Positions 29,668 through 38,248 of a DNA stretch of 49,652 nt are shown here, one piece after another (within the stretch, counting starts at the first letter, position 1; the number at the start of each line of letters is the position of its first letter). The notes under the pieces were generated by a model that saw only the letters and a program-made list of their open reading frames with translations, did not search any database and was not told where the DNA came from. Made by a program: the position numbers and the translations under genes. Source of the stretch: Cytophagaceae bacterium (GTDB taxonomy: Bacteria > Bacteroidota > Bacteroidia > Cytophagales > Spirosomataceae). The stretch is from the NCBI GenBank assembly GCA_017984215.1, contig JAGOAA010000015.1, forward strand, positions 1 through 49,652, in the 5' to 3' direction.

Positions 29668-30948
29668 CTAATCGATTTTCGCTGTTTCTAATTTTGGTGC
29701 AAGGGTATAAATAATCGCCCATGCTAATACATACGCACTTCCACAGAGCAAGAAGATGATGTTATAACCGTCGTTGATATCTCCGGCTAATTTGTATTTG
29801 TCCAACAAGAATCCAACAATCATCGGGAAGAAAATACCCCCTACAGATCCAGCCATTCCTCCGATCCCAATCACCGAACTAACTGCTTTCTTCGGGAACA
29901 TATCCGTCGCAATCGAATAGATGTTTGCACTCCAGGCTTGGTGTGCCGCAGCCGCTAAGGAAATTAACGCGACCGCTTGCCAAATGTTATCGCAATAACG
30001 CGCCATCATAATAGGTACAACAGCTAAGGCAAAGCCCAACATCGAATATTTGCGTGCCTTGAACGAAGGCCATCCTTTGTTGATCAACCAGCCGGACAAC
30101 CACCCCCCGCCAATACTACCGATCGTCGTCGCCGTGTAAACAATGATTAACTCAATACTCGGCTTCTTTAAATCCAAATGGAAACGCTCGTTGAAATACG
30201 ATGGCAACCAGAATAGGAAAAACCACCAGATAGGATCGGTAAACATTTTTCCAAAAACGAACGCATACGTTTGTTTAAAGCCAAATAAACGACCCCATTT
30301 CACCGGATCTTGATTCTCATCTTTTTCTTCTTTGTCCGCATGGATGTAATCGAATTCTTCTTTCGACAACATTTTGTGCTTCGATGGTACTTCGTAATAG
30401 AACCACCAGAAAATCAACCAAATAAAACCGATTGCTCCTGTGACGATAAAAGCCATTTCCCAACCGTAAACTCCCAAAATCCAAGGTACTAATATAGGTG
30501 CTGCTACAGCGCCAATGTTGGCTCCCGAATTAAAAATTCCAGTCGCTAATGCCCGTTCATTTTTAGGAAACCATTCTGCTGTTGTCTTAATCGCCGCAGG
30601 GAAATTACCTGCTTCGCCCAAGCCCAACAAGCCGCGCATGAAAGCGAAGCTCAAGGTTCCTGTTGCCATGGCATGTAACATCGCCGCAATACTCCAAACG
30701 ATGATCGAAATGGTATAACCTAATTTGGTCCCAATGCGATCGATGATTCCACCGAACCCCAATAAACTAATGGCATAAGCCGCCTGGAAGGTGATAACGA
30801 TGTTGGAATAATCAGTTTCCGACCAGTTAAATTGGTCTTCCAAAACGGGCTTTAATAAACCGATTACCTGGCGATCCAGGTAGTTGATCGTCGTCGCGAA
30901 AAAGAGCAAGGCGCAAATTCGCCAGCGATACGTTCCTATTTTATTCAT
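29668..30948 (-). CDS. exuT: MFS hexuronate transporter
   Basis: A 426-residue major facilitator of the anion:cation symporter family with about 12 membrane helices. The family pattern RICALLFFATTINYLDRQVIGLLKP opens the protein (NYLDR is typical of ExuT/GudP-like permeases). FMRGLLGLGEAGNFPAAIKTTAEWFPKNERALATGIFNSGANIGA is the signature second block. A hydrophilic central loop lies near 195-220. It is the last gene of a leftward operon for galacturonate breakdown and probably imports galacturonate (or glucuronate) with protons. The start at ATG 30948 is 22 bases after eda ends. Confidence 0.9.
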   Translation of the reverse strand: MNKIGTYRWRICALLFFATTINYLDRQVIGLLKPVLEDQFNWSETDYSNIVITFQAAYAISLLGFGGIIDRIGTKLGYTISIIVWSIAAMLHAMATGTLSFAFMRGLLGLGEAGNFPAAIKTTAEWFPKNERALATGIFNSGANIGAVAAPILVPWILGVYGWEMAFIVTGAIGFIWLIFWWFYYEVPSKHKMLSKEEFDYIHADKEEKDENQDPVKWGRLFGFKQTYAFVFGKMFTDPIWWFFLFWLPSYFNERFHLDLKKPSIELIIVYTATTIGSIGGGWLSGWLINKGWPSFKARKYSMLGFALAVVPIMMARYCDNIWQAVALISLAAAAHQAWSANIYSIATDMFPKKAVSSVIGIGGMAGSVGGIFFPMIVGFLLDKYKLAGDINDGYNIIFLLCGSAYVLAWAIIYTLAPKLETAKID

Positions 30949-30970
30949 GGTTTAGAGGGATTTGTTTGGG

Positions 30971-31636
30971 TTATTTAAGACCCTTATAAATAGTTATTAA
31001 ATCACTAATCGTATTCGAGATACTTTGGTAATCTTGTTTTGCAATCAGCGCTGGCGGGAATAATTGTGATCCCATTCCGACCGCCGAAGCACCCGCATCA
31101 AACCAGGTTTTCATACTCTCATGTGTAGGTTCAACCCCACCCGTCACCATGATTTTGCTATGCGGCATGGGTCCTTTTATCGCTTTCACAAAGCCCGGTC
31201 CTACCACATTACCTGGAAATATTTTAACGATTTTCGCTCCTAAAACCTCCGCATTACGAATCTCCGTCAAGGTCATCGTTCCTGGCATCCAGGGGATATC
31301 ATGTTTCGCACAAACCTCACCTACTTCTGGCGTTGTGAAGGGTTGCAACATGAAATCAGCTCCCATTTGAATGAATTCAGATGCTTGTTTGGCATCGTAA
31401 ATCGTACCGATTCCGAGTACCAAATCCGGACATTCCTTTTCACAAAAGTCAATTAATTTAGCAAAAATGGCCGGCGCTTCCGCACCCCGATTCGTGAATT
31501 CAAACACGCGAATACCCCCATCGTAACAGGCTTTTAATACGGATTGAGCTACACCCAAATCCGCATTGAAAAATAAGGGGATAATGGGAGTTTCAGAGAT
31601 GCGTTGGTATACAACGGAAGAGCTATTTCTTGCCAT
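30971..31636 (-). CDS. eda: 2-dehydro-3-deoxyphosphogluconate aldolase
   Basis: A 221-residue class I aldolase of the KDPG/KHG family. It cleaves 2-keto-3-deoxy-6-phosphogluconate to pyruvate and glyceraldehyde 3-phosphate. The Schiff-base lysine is Lys138 in VKIFPGN (137-143); catalytic Glu46 lies in VFEFTNRG. The phosphate loop MVTGGV follows near 168-173. Length is normal (about 210-220). It is two bases from kdgK and followed by exuT; kdgK and eda are the last two steps of the pathway from keto-deoxygluconate. Confidence 0.94.
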   Translation of the reverse strand: MARNSSSVVYQRISETPIIPLFFNADLGVAQSVLKACYDGGIRVFEFTNRGAEAPAIFAKLIDFCEKECPDLVLGIGTIYDAKQASEFIQMGADFMLQPFTTPEVGEVCAKHDIPWMPGTMTLTEIRNAEVLGAKIVKIFPGNVVGPGFVKAIKGPMPHSKIMVTGGVEPTHESMKTWFDAGASAVGMGSQLFPPALIAKQDYQSISNTISDLITIYKGLK

Positions 31637-31638
31637 AA

Positions 31639-32649
31639 TTATCGGTTTAAACGACCACTTAGGTCGCCTTTCATTACTAGTTCAATTTCATCCAAATTCG
31701 CCCGATTAATATCGCCTTCAATGGTATGTTTTAACGCGGAGGCCGCAACACCAAATGCCAAGGATTGTGCCTCGTCACCATAGATCAAATTCCCATAAAT
31801 ATACCCGGCCATGAAGGCGTCACCGCCACCAATCCGATCCACAATTTGGGAGATTTCAACCGTGTCTGATTTCAAAACTTCTTTCCCGTCAAATGACATG
31901 GCTGAAAGGGTATTTTGAGAAGCCGAAATTTGGCCTCTTTTTGTATTGATGATTTTTTTCAGACGAGGGAATTGCGCCTTGATTTGTTTGCAGATGGAAT
32001 GCCAACCGCTTTTCGTGCTGCCATCGGGAACAATGCCTAATATGTCTTCCGCATCGCCTTTACCACACACGATGATGTCACAACCTTCAATCAGTTCCGG
32101 CATTACCTCCTGAACCGTTTTTCCATATTGCCAAAGATTCTTACGATAATTGACATCCGCCGAAACAGTGATTCCTAAGGCGTTTGCCACCGAAATAGCT
32201 TCGCGCAAGGCTTGTGCCGCCGATTCCGATATGGCCGGACTGATACCTGTCCAGTGGAACCAACAAGCATCCTTGAAAATCTCTTGCCAGTTGAATTCAG
32301 ATGGACTTAAGTTGGCAAATGCCGAATCCGCGCGATCATAAGTCACTTTGCTCGGGCGCATCGCTGCACCAAATTCCACAAAATACAAGCCTAATCGGCC
32401 TTCGCCGTAGGCGATGTCGCTCGTGTCAACGCCTACTTGTGCATAATATCCTGCTGCAGCTTTTCCTAATTCGTTATTGGGAAAACGTGTGACATGTTTT
32501 GCTGGAATCCCCAAATGGGCTAATCCGCCCGCAACATTCGCCTCGCCACCCCCATAGGTGATGTTAAATGACTGTGTTTGCACAATACGGGAATAGCCCG
32601 GAGGACTTAAACGCCCCATGATTTCCCCAAACGTGACTACTTTTTTCAT
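31639..32649 (-). CDS. kdgK: 2-dehydro-3-deoxygluconokinase (PfkB family)
   Basis: A 336-residue sugar kinase of the PfkB/ribokinase family. GGGEANVAGGLAHLG (33-47 region) is the substrate-binding N-terminal motif; DRIGGGDAFMAGYIYG is the C-terminal signature with the catalytic Asp in GGGDAF. Context gives the substrate: 2-keto-3-deoxygluconate, phosphorylated to KDPG for the aldolase two bases downstream. Fructokinase-like activity cannot be excluded on sequence alone. ATG 32649, three bases after uxaC ends. Confidence 0.9.
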   Translation of the reverse strand: MKKVVTFGEIMGRLSPPGYSRIVQTQSFNITYGGGEANVAGGLAHLGIPAKHVTRFPNNELGKAAAGYYAQVGVDTSDIAYGEGRLGLYFVEFGAAMRPSKVTYDRADSAFANLSPSEFNWQEIFKDACWFHWTGISPAISESAAQALREAISVANALGITVSADVNYRKNLWQYGKTVQEVMPELIEGCDIIVCGKGDAEDILGIVPDGSTKSGWHSICKQIKAQFPRLKKIINTKRGQISASQNTLSAMSFDGKEVLKSDTVEISQIVDRIGGGDAFMAGYIYGNLIYGDEAQSLAFGVAASALKHTIEGDINRANLDEIELVMKGDLSGRLNR

Positions 32650-32652
32650 GCT

Positions 32653-34056
32653 TTATTCAAAGTTAAAAAACGCTGATGCATTTTTGTACGAAATATCCTC
32701 TACGAGTTTCCCTAACCAAGCGATGTCGGCTGGCAATTCTCCATTCTCCACATCTTGGCCGAGTAAATTACACAAGATTCTGCGGAAATATTCATGTCTT
32801 GGGAAAGATAAGAAGCTGCGCGAGTCCGTCAACATCCCCACAAAGTGGCTCAGCATTCCCATGTTGGATAGCGCATTGATTTGCTTCTCCATGCCATCTT
32901 TTTGGTCCAAAAACCACCAGCCAGAACCGAATTGCATCTTGCCTACGATGGTGCCATCTTGGAAGTTGCCGGTCATGGTCGCCAACAATTCATTGTCCCG
33001 TGGATTCAAATTGTAAAGAATCGTTTTGGCCAATTGATTCGTTGAATCCAAGTGGTTTAAAAATGCCGAAAGGGGTTTCGCTTGTTCAAAATCTCCTATC
33101 GAATCAAATCCCGTATCAGGTCCTAATGAGCCCAATAAGCGCGCATTGTTATTGCGAATCGCACCCAAATGGAATTGTTGGGTCCAGCCTCGTGCATGAT
33201 CTAAGTGTGCGAAGTATACTAACATCGCCGACTTAAACTGCCATTTTTCTTTCTTGCTGATTAACTTTCCTGTGATTAAACGCTCAAAAATCAATTCGAT
33301 TTCTTCTTCCGTAAATTCTTCGGCATAGATATGTTCTAAACCATGATCGCTTAAACGGCAACCAGATTCATGGAAGAAATCATGTCTTGCTTTAATCGCC
33401 GCTTTGTAATCCGCCAAACTGCGAATGGATTGGCCTGCAGCTGCTGATAACGCGTTGACATATTCAACAAAAATGAGTTCATCATCCACGCCCATCGCTT
33501 TGTCGGGACGGAAAGTAGGTAAGACCTTAATCTCAAATCCACTAGCTGCGATTTGCTTGTGAAAGCTCAAGTTGTCGATCGGATCATCCGTCGTACAAAG
33601 CGCTTTCACGTTCATTTTCAACAACAAATTCCGCACAGAATACTCCTTCGTGCGAAGTAAGGCTGAACAATGATCATAAATGCGTTTTGCGGAGTCTTTG
33701 TTCAATAATTCAGTCACACCGAAATAGCGCTGCAATTCCAAATGCGTCCAATGGTACAAAGGATTTCGCATCGTGTATGGAACGGTTTCCGCCCATTTCA
33801 TGAATTTCTCTTCATCACTTGCATTGCCCGTGATGTACTTTTCATCTACCCCATGTGCACGCATTGCACGCCATTTGTAATGGTCGCCGTACAACCAGAT
33901 TTGAGTAATGTTATCAAATTGCTTGTCTTCTGCGATCTGCTGCGGAACCAAGTGATTATGGTAATCGATGATGGGCATCTTGGCCGCAAAATCGTGATAT
34001 AGCGTCTGCGCCGTAGGCGTTTGCAATAAAAAATCTTCGTTTAAAAAAGCCTTCAT
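32653..34056 (-). CDS. uxaC: Uronate isomerase
   Basis: A 467-residue uronate isomerase of the amidohydrolase superfamily. It converts D-galacturonate to D-tagaturonate (and glucuronate to fructuronate). The metal motif HNH is His33-His35 in DYHNHLVPQQI (31-41). Family signatures IWLYGDHYKWRAMRAHGV near 68-85 and TDDPIDNLSFH near 155-165 are present. The length equals E. coli UxaC (about 470). It is six bases downstream of uxaB. Confidence 0.95.
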   Translation of the reverse strand: MKAFLNEDFLLQTPTAQTLYHDFAAKMPIIDYHNHLVPQQIAEDKQFDNITQIWLYGDHYKWRAMRAHGVDEKYITGNASDEEKFMKWAETVPYTMRNPLYHWTHLELQRYFGVTELLNKDSAKRIYDHCSALLRTKEYSVRNLLLKMNVKALCTTDDPIDNLSFHKQIAASGFEIKVLPTFRPDKAMGVDDELIFVEYVNALSAAAGQSIRSLADYKAAIKARHDFFHESGCRLSDHGLEHIYAEEFTEEEIELIFERLITGKLISKKEKWQFKSAMLVYFAHLDHARGWTQQFHLGAIRNNNARLLGSLGPDTGFDSIGDFEQAKPLSAFLNHLDSTNQLAKTILYNLNPRDNELLATMTGNFQDGTIVGKMQFGSGWWFLDQKDGMEKQINALSNMGMLSHFVGMLTDSRSFLSFPRHEYFRRILCNLLGQDVENGELPADIAWLGKLVEDISYKNASAFFNFE

Positions 34057-34062
34057 AGGATA

Positions 34063-35514
34063 TTATATGTATTTCTGTACAGCAGCCTCAAATCCGTGTA
34101 ATGCGCTTAAATCAGCACCCCAAAGACTCGTATCTGCTAATACTTTTTTCAAATCAAAATCTTTCCACGCCTCGTAAAAATGGGCTGCGTAATCACAGTT
34201 GATAGGATACAACTCACCGTTGGCATCTCCATAATACTTACCATTTTCTTCTTTAACCGCATGCATGAATTGCAAATAGGCCGCAAAGCCCATCGCAAAC
34301 AATTCCGGTGCTTTTCCGAATTCTTGGTAGTATTGAACGAGTAATGGAATATTACGCATACGCATTTTGGTCGTGTATTGGACCGTAATGTCAATCAACT
34401 TGTGATTGATAAAAGGATTGCGGAAACGATCGAGTACCGAACGGCCAAATCGATCAGCCACCTTGAGATCCATTTTATACGGAATGGCTAAGGCTAATTC
34501 GCTGAGCATTAAGTTCATCACTAATTTGCTCAAATAACCATTGGCCATCACATCTTTTACAAGACGGAAACCCAATAAAAATGACATCCCGCACATCAAG
34601 GTATGCGTGCCATTCAATAAGCGCAATTTTAATTCTCGGTAAATTTCGATGTCATCGGCGATAACGACACCTGCATCCGCCTTCGCGAAACTGAGTACTT
34701 CACGTACTTTCGCTCCTCCTTGAATCGCCCACAAGCGATAGACTTCGGAAATGATTAAGTTTTTGTCTTCGTAGCCCAAATCCGCACAAATTGCGGCTGA
34801 TGTCGCTGCATCCGGTGTGCCGGGTACAATGCGATCTACCAAGGAGTTGCAGAAATGGTTCGCGTCTTGTAACCAAGCGACAAATGCCGCTGGCAATTGA
34901 TGATCTGCCGCTAATTTCAAGACGATTTTTTTCAGCACATCGCCATTGTTAATGATTAATTCGGTCGGGATGATGACCATTCCCGATTCAGATGTGCCGT
35001 TGAAATGTTGCCAACGGGCATATAAAAATGCCAAAAGCTTCGCAGGGAATGATTTTGGGCAGCCTCCATCGATGGGGTCATTTGCATGGTATTGAATGCC
35101 AACTTCCGTTGTGTTGGAAATAATGACCTGCATGTCACTACTCGCAGCGCAAGCTAAAATTTCGTTCCAAGCTGTTGCAGCCGTGATGGTCCGTGAGATA
35201 CTGGCATTAATGACCGTTTCTTCGATCGCAACACCATCTTCGATTCCTTTGATGCAATGGGTAAATAATCCATCTTGTTCAGTAAATGCATCAGCACCTG
35301 GTCGGTCGGTGGATTTAACCACCACAACCCGTCCTTTAAATTGGCCCGCGCGATTGGCTTTGTCAATAAAGAAATCACATAATCCACGTAACAAAACGCC
35401 CGTCCCAAATTGCAATACTTTTTCAGGGTAATCGAAAACCGCTGGATTCGGGGTTTGAACTGAAATCTTGGAGCTAAATCCTGCTGTTAAATTTTGTCTA
35501 TTTAATATGGCCAT
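34063..35514 (-). CDS. uxaB: Tagaturonate reductase
   Basis: A 483-residue NAD-dependent reductase of the mannitol dehydrogenase family (long-chain, two-domain). The NAD-binding motif is FGTGVLLRGLCDFF (36-49). The second domain has LLNGTHTLMCGMSFLLGF and the region TTKMRMRNIPLLVQYY typical of altronate oxidoreductase. In the galacturonate pathway it reduces tagaturonate to altronate. It is the first gene of the leftward operon uxaB-uxaC-kdgK-eda-exuT. Altronate dehydratase (uxaA), which would link altronate to keto-deoxygluconate, is not in the window. No clear TAnnTTTG is seen in the short gap before the ATG (35515-35573). Confidence 0.92.
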   Translation of the reverse strand: MAILNRQNLTAGFSSKISVQTPNPAVFDYPEKVLQFGTGVLLRGLCDFFIDKANRAGQFKGRVVVVKSTDRPGADAFTEQDGLFTHCIKGIEDGVAIEETVINASISRTITAATAWNEILACAASSDMQVIISNTTEVGIQYHANDPIDGGCPKSFPAKLLAFLYARWQHFNGTSESGMVIIPTELIINNGDVLKKIVLKLAADHQLPAAFVAWLQDANHFCNSLVDRIVPGTPDAATSAAICADLGYEDKNLIISEVYRLWAIQGGAKVREVLSFAKADAGVVIADDIEIYRELKLRLLNGTHTLMCGMSFLLGFRLVKDVMANGYLSKLVMNLMLSELALAIPYKMDLKVADRFGRSVLDRFRNPFINHKLIDITVQYTTKMRMRNIPLLVQYYQEFGKAPELFAMGFAAYLQFMHAVKEENGKYYGDANGELYPINCDYAAHFYEAWKDFDLKKVLADTSLWGADLSALHGFEAAVQKYI

Positions 35515-35573
35515 GCCTGCTGCTATTGTTGTTCTTTCCTCTTAAAAGGCGAATAAGCCCCATTTTTACCCAA

Positions 35574-35597
35574 AAAGCCCGAAGTTTTTCGGGCTTT
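35574..35597 (-). terminator. Intrinsic terminator after the DUF3467 gene
   Basis: Perfect 10-bp stem AAAGCCCGAA / TTCGGGCTTT with loop GTTT. The minus strand continues TTGGGTAAAAATG; upstream A run and downstream U-like run make it a good leftward terminator, isolating uxaB from the DUF3467 gene. Confidence 0.75.
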
Positions 35598-35622
35598 GGG
35601 AATAATAAAAAATTTAAAACGA

Positions 35623-35943
35623 TTACGCTTCTCCTATTGGGCCATTATAGCTCATCGGAAATTGAAAGCCACCATCTCCTCCGTCCTTATTAATAGGTCC
35701 AAAACTATCTTCATAGCGTTGTACATTCTCTTGCAAAGCTTGTAATAGTCGGTAAGCATGATCTGGCGTCATGACAACACGAGACTTGACTTTTCCTTTC
35801 GGAATGCCCGGTAAAATGCGGATAAAATCCATGACAAATTCAGATGGTGAGTGGGCAATCAAGGCTAAATTTACATAAGCGCCTTCCGCCAATTCTTCAG
35901 GTAATTCGATATTCAGTTGGTTCTCTTCTGTGGGATTTTCCAT
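35623..35943 (-). CDS. DUF3467 domain-containing protein
   Basis: A 106-residue cytoplasmic protein matching the DUF3467 family, widespread in Bacteroidota and of unknown function. Hallmarks are YVNLALIAHSPSEFVMDFIRILPG, KGKVKSRVVMTPDHAYRLLQALQENVQRYE, and a Gly-rich end (GGDGGFQFPMSYNGPIGEA). The start is ATG 35943; a TTG two codons earlier (35949) is unlikely. It lies 45 bases downstream of the C39 ABC exporter stop and ends at a strong terminator. In many genomes it is near transcription and ribosome genes, here near rpoC; any link is inference. Confidence 0.85.
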   Translation of the reverse strand: MENPTEENQLNIELPEELAEGAYVNLALIAHSPSEFVMDFIRILPGIPKGKVKSRVVMTPDHAYRLLQALQENVQRYEDSFGPINKDGGDGGFQFPMSYNGPIGEA

Positions 35944-35988
35944 AATCAATTGTTATAAGTTTTGAATTTACAAAAGTGCAAGGAGAGA

Positions 35989-38124
35989 TTAAACCAATTG
36001 GCTATTTTGTTTTGCCAGTAGCGCAAAATAGGCTGTCCCTTCCCGCATTAATTCGATGTGTGAACCTGATTCGACGCAGGTTCCTGCTTGCATGACATAG
36101 ATGTGATGAGCGTCTTGAAAATTCTGCATGCGATGGCTGATCAATACAACGGTGCCCACCCGTTCCCTTATGGTTCGTAATACTTGCATTTCAGCTGCTG
36201 TGTCCAACGCCGCAGTTGCCTCATCGAGTAGGATGACCTCCGGTTGGCGATATAAAGCCCTAGCAACCCCTAAACGTTGTTTTTGGCCACCGGATAAGGC
36301 GATTCCATGGTCGCCAACAATCGTTTCGAATCCATGGTCTAGTTGTTTAATAAGATCGCCTAATCCTAAGGCATCTACGATTTCCTTCATTCGCTCCTGA
36401 TTTGGATGTAAATCCCCTAAGGCGATGTTGGCTGCAATGCTTCCATTGAACAATTCGATTTCTTGTGGGACACAGGCAATTTTTTGTCGGAGCACCTCCG
36501 TCGACAAGCGGTCAATTGATTCTCCATTCCACGTGATTCGGCCGGAAGAAATGGGATATAGTTTCTGCATTAAGTGGAAAAGGGTGCTTTTGCCAGAACC
36601 ACTTTCACCAACGATGCCGGTAAATTCTCCCATGCGACACTCCAAACTTACATTTTGTAGAATATGTTTTCGAAAACCATATTGAAAATTCACTTGCTGA
36701 AATGCCAAGGAAGTCCCAAGATTTAGCGGGACCCGATTTCCCATATCCTCCACGTTGGTATCCAAAATATCATACAGACGTTCGCTGGCTATTTTCGCCG
36801 CCTGCCAAGATTTGTTGACTTGTGTTAACTGGGCTAAGGGGCCAGAGAAATAATTATACAACGCAAATAAGGCAAAAAGTTCTCCCATGCTCAGGCGATC
36901 TTGCATGACCAATTGACCCCCTTGCCAAAGCAATAATAAAATAAAAAGCGCGCGCATGCCTTGGACCGCCCATTCCGAGATATAATTGACTCGTTTGGAT
37001 GCATAGGCTTCTCCGAGGAACGTACTTAGTAATGCCTGTGTTTGCGCCTGAAGGAATTCATGTATTCCATACATTTTGATAGTCTTGGCCCGACTAATCG
37101 ATTCGACTAAATAATTTTCTAAATTGGCGGTATTTTCCATCATTTGTCGCTCTTGCTTACGGTTCCAGCGGTTGGTAATTCCATAAACGGCCGCATGCAG
37201 GGGGATGAGCGGGAGCATCAACCACGCAAGTCGTTTATCCCACCAGAACAAGAGGGCATAGGCAGAAAGAACAATGCTGGAATTAAGAAAAAGTTCGATC
37301 ATCACTTCGTTGATAAATTGCCTGATCTTAACGGCGTCACTGACACGGGACATAATTTCCCCCACTCTGAACGTATCAAAAAAACGTTGCGGTAAGGTGA
37401 AAATATGGCTGAAATAACCACGCATAATTCCATAATCGAGTTGTTGGCCTACGGCCAGCATGGTCTTCGTTTTATATGCCTGTAAAGCGAATTGCAAGAC
37501 CAAAATACCAAGCATCGCCAACGAATAGCTTTGCAATAAAGCATACTGTTTTAGCGGGATAATCACATCAGATAGCTGCTGGATGAATAAACTCATCGTT
37601 AGCCCCAATACGGTATAGACAAGTGCTAGAAGCCAAGTGGAAATGAATCGGAATTTATGTGGTCGGATAAGCTCCCAGATGCGCGCATAGCTGGAGGACT
37701 GTTCCTGATAAGCATTGAAATTTTCGCCGGGTTTCAGCAAGATAATGATCCCCGTCCAAAAGCGACCGAACTCCTCCCAGGACATTTTTCGTGCTAAGCC
37801 ATCGCTAGGGTCCATCACATAGACCCGCTGCTCATTGAAGCGGTCCAGCACCATGAAATGGCTCAAATTGTTCTCTAAAACGCCATGTACAATACCAGGC
37901 AGTGGAATATGCGTTAAGTTTTGCCGTGTTCCGCGCAGCGCTTTCGCCTCCAATCCCATGCAGGAAGCCGCATGTAACATCCCCATGAGATTTGTTCCCT
38001 GTAAGTCGGTTTGTGCCCAATGGCGAATTTTAGCTTGTGGGATGTGTAAACCATAATGTTGTCCCACGGATGCGAGACAAGCAATGCCGCAGTCTTTGAT
38101 ATCCTGTTGTTTGATCTTAACCAT
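35989..38124 (-). CDS. Peptidase-C39 ABC exporter (bacteriocin/double-glycine type)
   Basis: A 711-residue fusion of three parts. Residues 1-130 are a C39 cysteine peptidase with the active-site set Gln6/Gln7, Cys12 (QQDIKDCGIACL), His89 (NNLSHFMVL) and Asp105 (VMDPSDG). About 155-440 is a six-helix ABC membrane domain. About 475-711 is the nucleotide-binding domain with Walker A GESGSGKST, signature LSGGQKQRL and Walker B VILLDEATAALD. Such exporters clip a double-glycine leader and export the peptide. No precursor peptide, accessory HlyD-type protein or immunity gene is seen nearby. Start at ATG 38124; an in-frame GTG at 38139 is less likely. Confidence 0.92.
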   Translation of the reverse strand: MVKIKQQDIKDCGIACLASVGQHYGLHIPQAKIRHWAQTDLQGTNLMGMLHAASCMGLEAKALRGTRQNLTHIPLPGIVHGVLENNLSHFMVLDRFNEQRVYVMDPSDGLARKMSWEEFGRFWTGIIILLKPGENFNAYQEQSSSYARIWELIRPHKFRFISTWLLALVYTVLGLTMSLFIQQLSDVIIPLKQYALLQSYSLAMLGILVLQFALQAYKTKTMLAVGQQLDYGIMRGYFSHIFTLPQRFFDTFRVGEIMSRVSDAVKIRQFINEVMIELFLNSSIVLSAYALLFWWDKRLAWLMLPLIPLHAAVYGITNRWNRKQERQMMENTANLENYLVESISRAKTIKMYGIHEFLQAQTQALLSTFLGEAYASKRVNYISEWAVQGMRALFILLLLWQGGQLVMQDRLSMGELFALFALYNYFSGPLAQLTQVNKSWQAAKIASERLYDILDTNVEDMGNRVPLNLGTSLAFQQVNFQYGFRKHILQNVSLECRMGEFTGIVGESGSGKSTLFHLMQKLYPISSGRITWNGESIDRLSTEVLRQKIACVPQEIELFNGSIAANIALGDLHPNQERMKEIVDALGLGDLIKQLDHGFETIVGDHGIALSGGQKQRLGVARALYRQPEVILLDEATAALDTAAEMQVLRTIRERVGTVVLISHRMQNFQDAHHIYVMQAGTCVESGSHIELMREGTAYFALLAKQNSQLV

Positions 38125-38186
38125 GCCTGAATTTGGCACACATTAGGAGGAAACCTTATTCGAAAAAAGCATTTATCAAGATGCTG

Positions 38187-38224
38187 ATAAAAAAAGAACC
38201 CCGAACGTTGCCGTCCGAGGTTCT
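38187..38224 (-). terminator. Intrinsic terminator after rpoC
   Basis: Outer stem AGAACC / GGTTCT with an inner partly paired section, followed on the minus strand by CTTTTTTTATC. It lies 25 bases beyond the rpoC stop and ends the rpoBC transcript before the ABC exporter. Confidence 0.8.
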
Positions 38225-38248
38225 GTAATCGTAAGCTACAAGCAGAAA

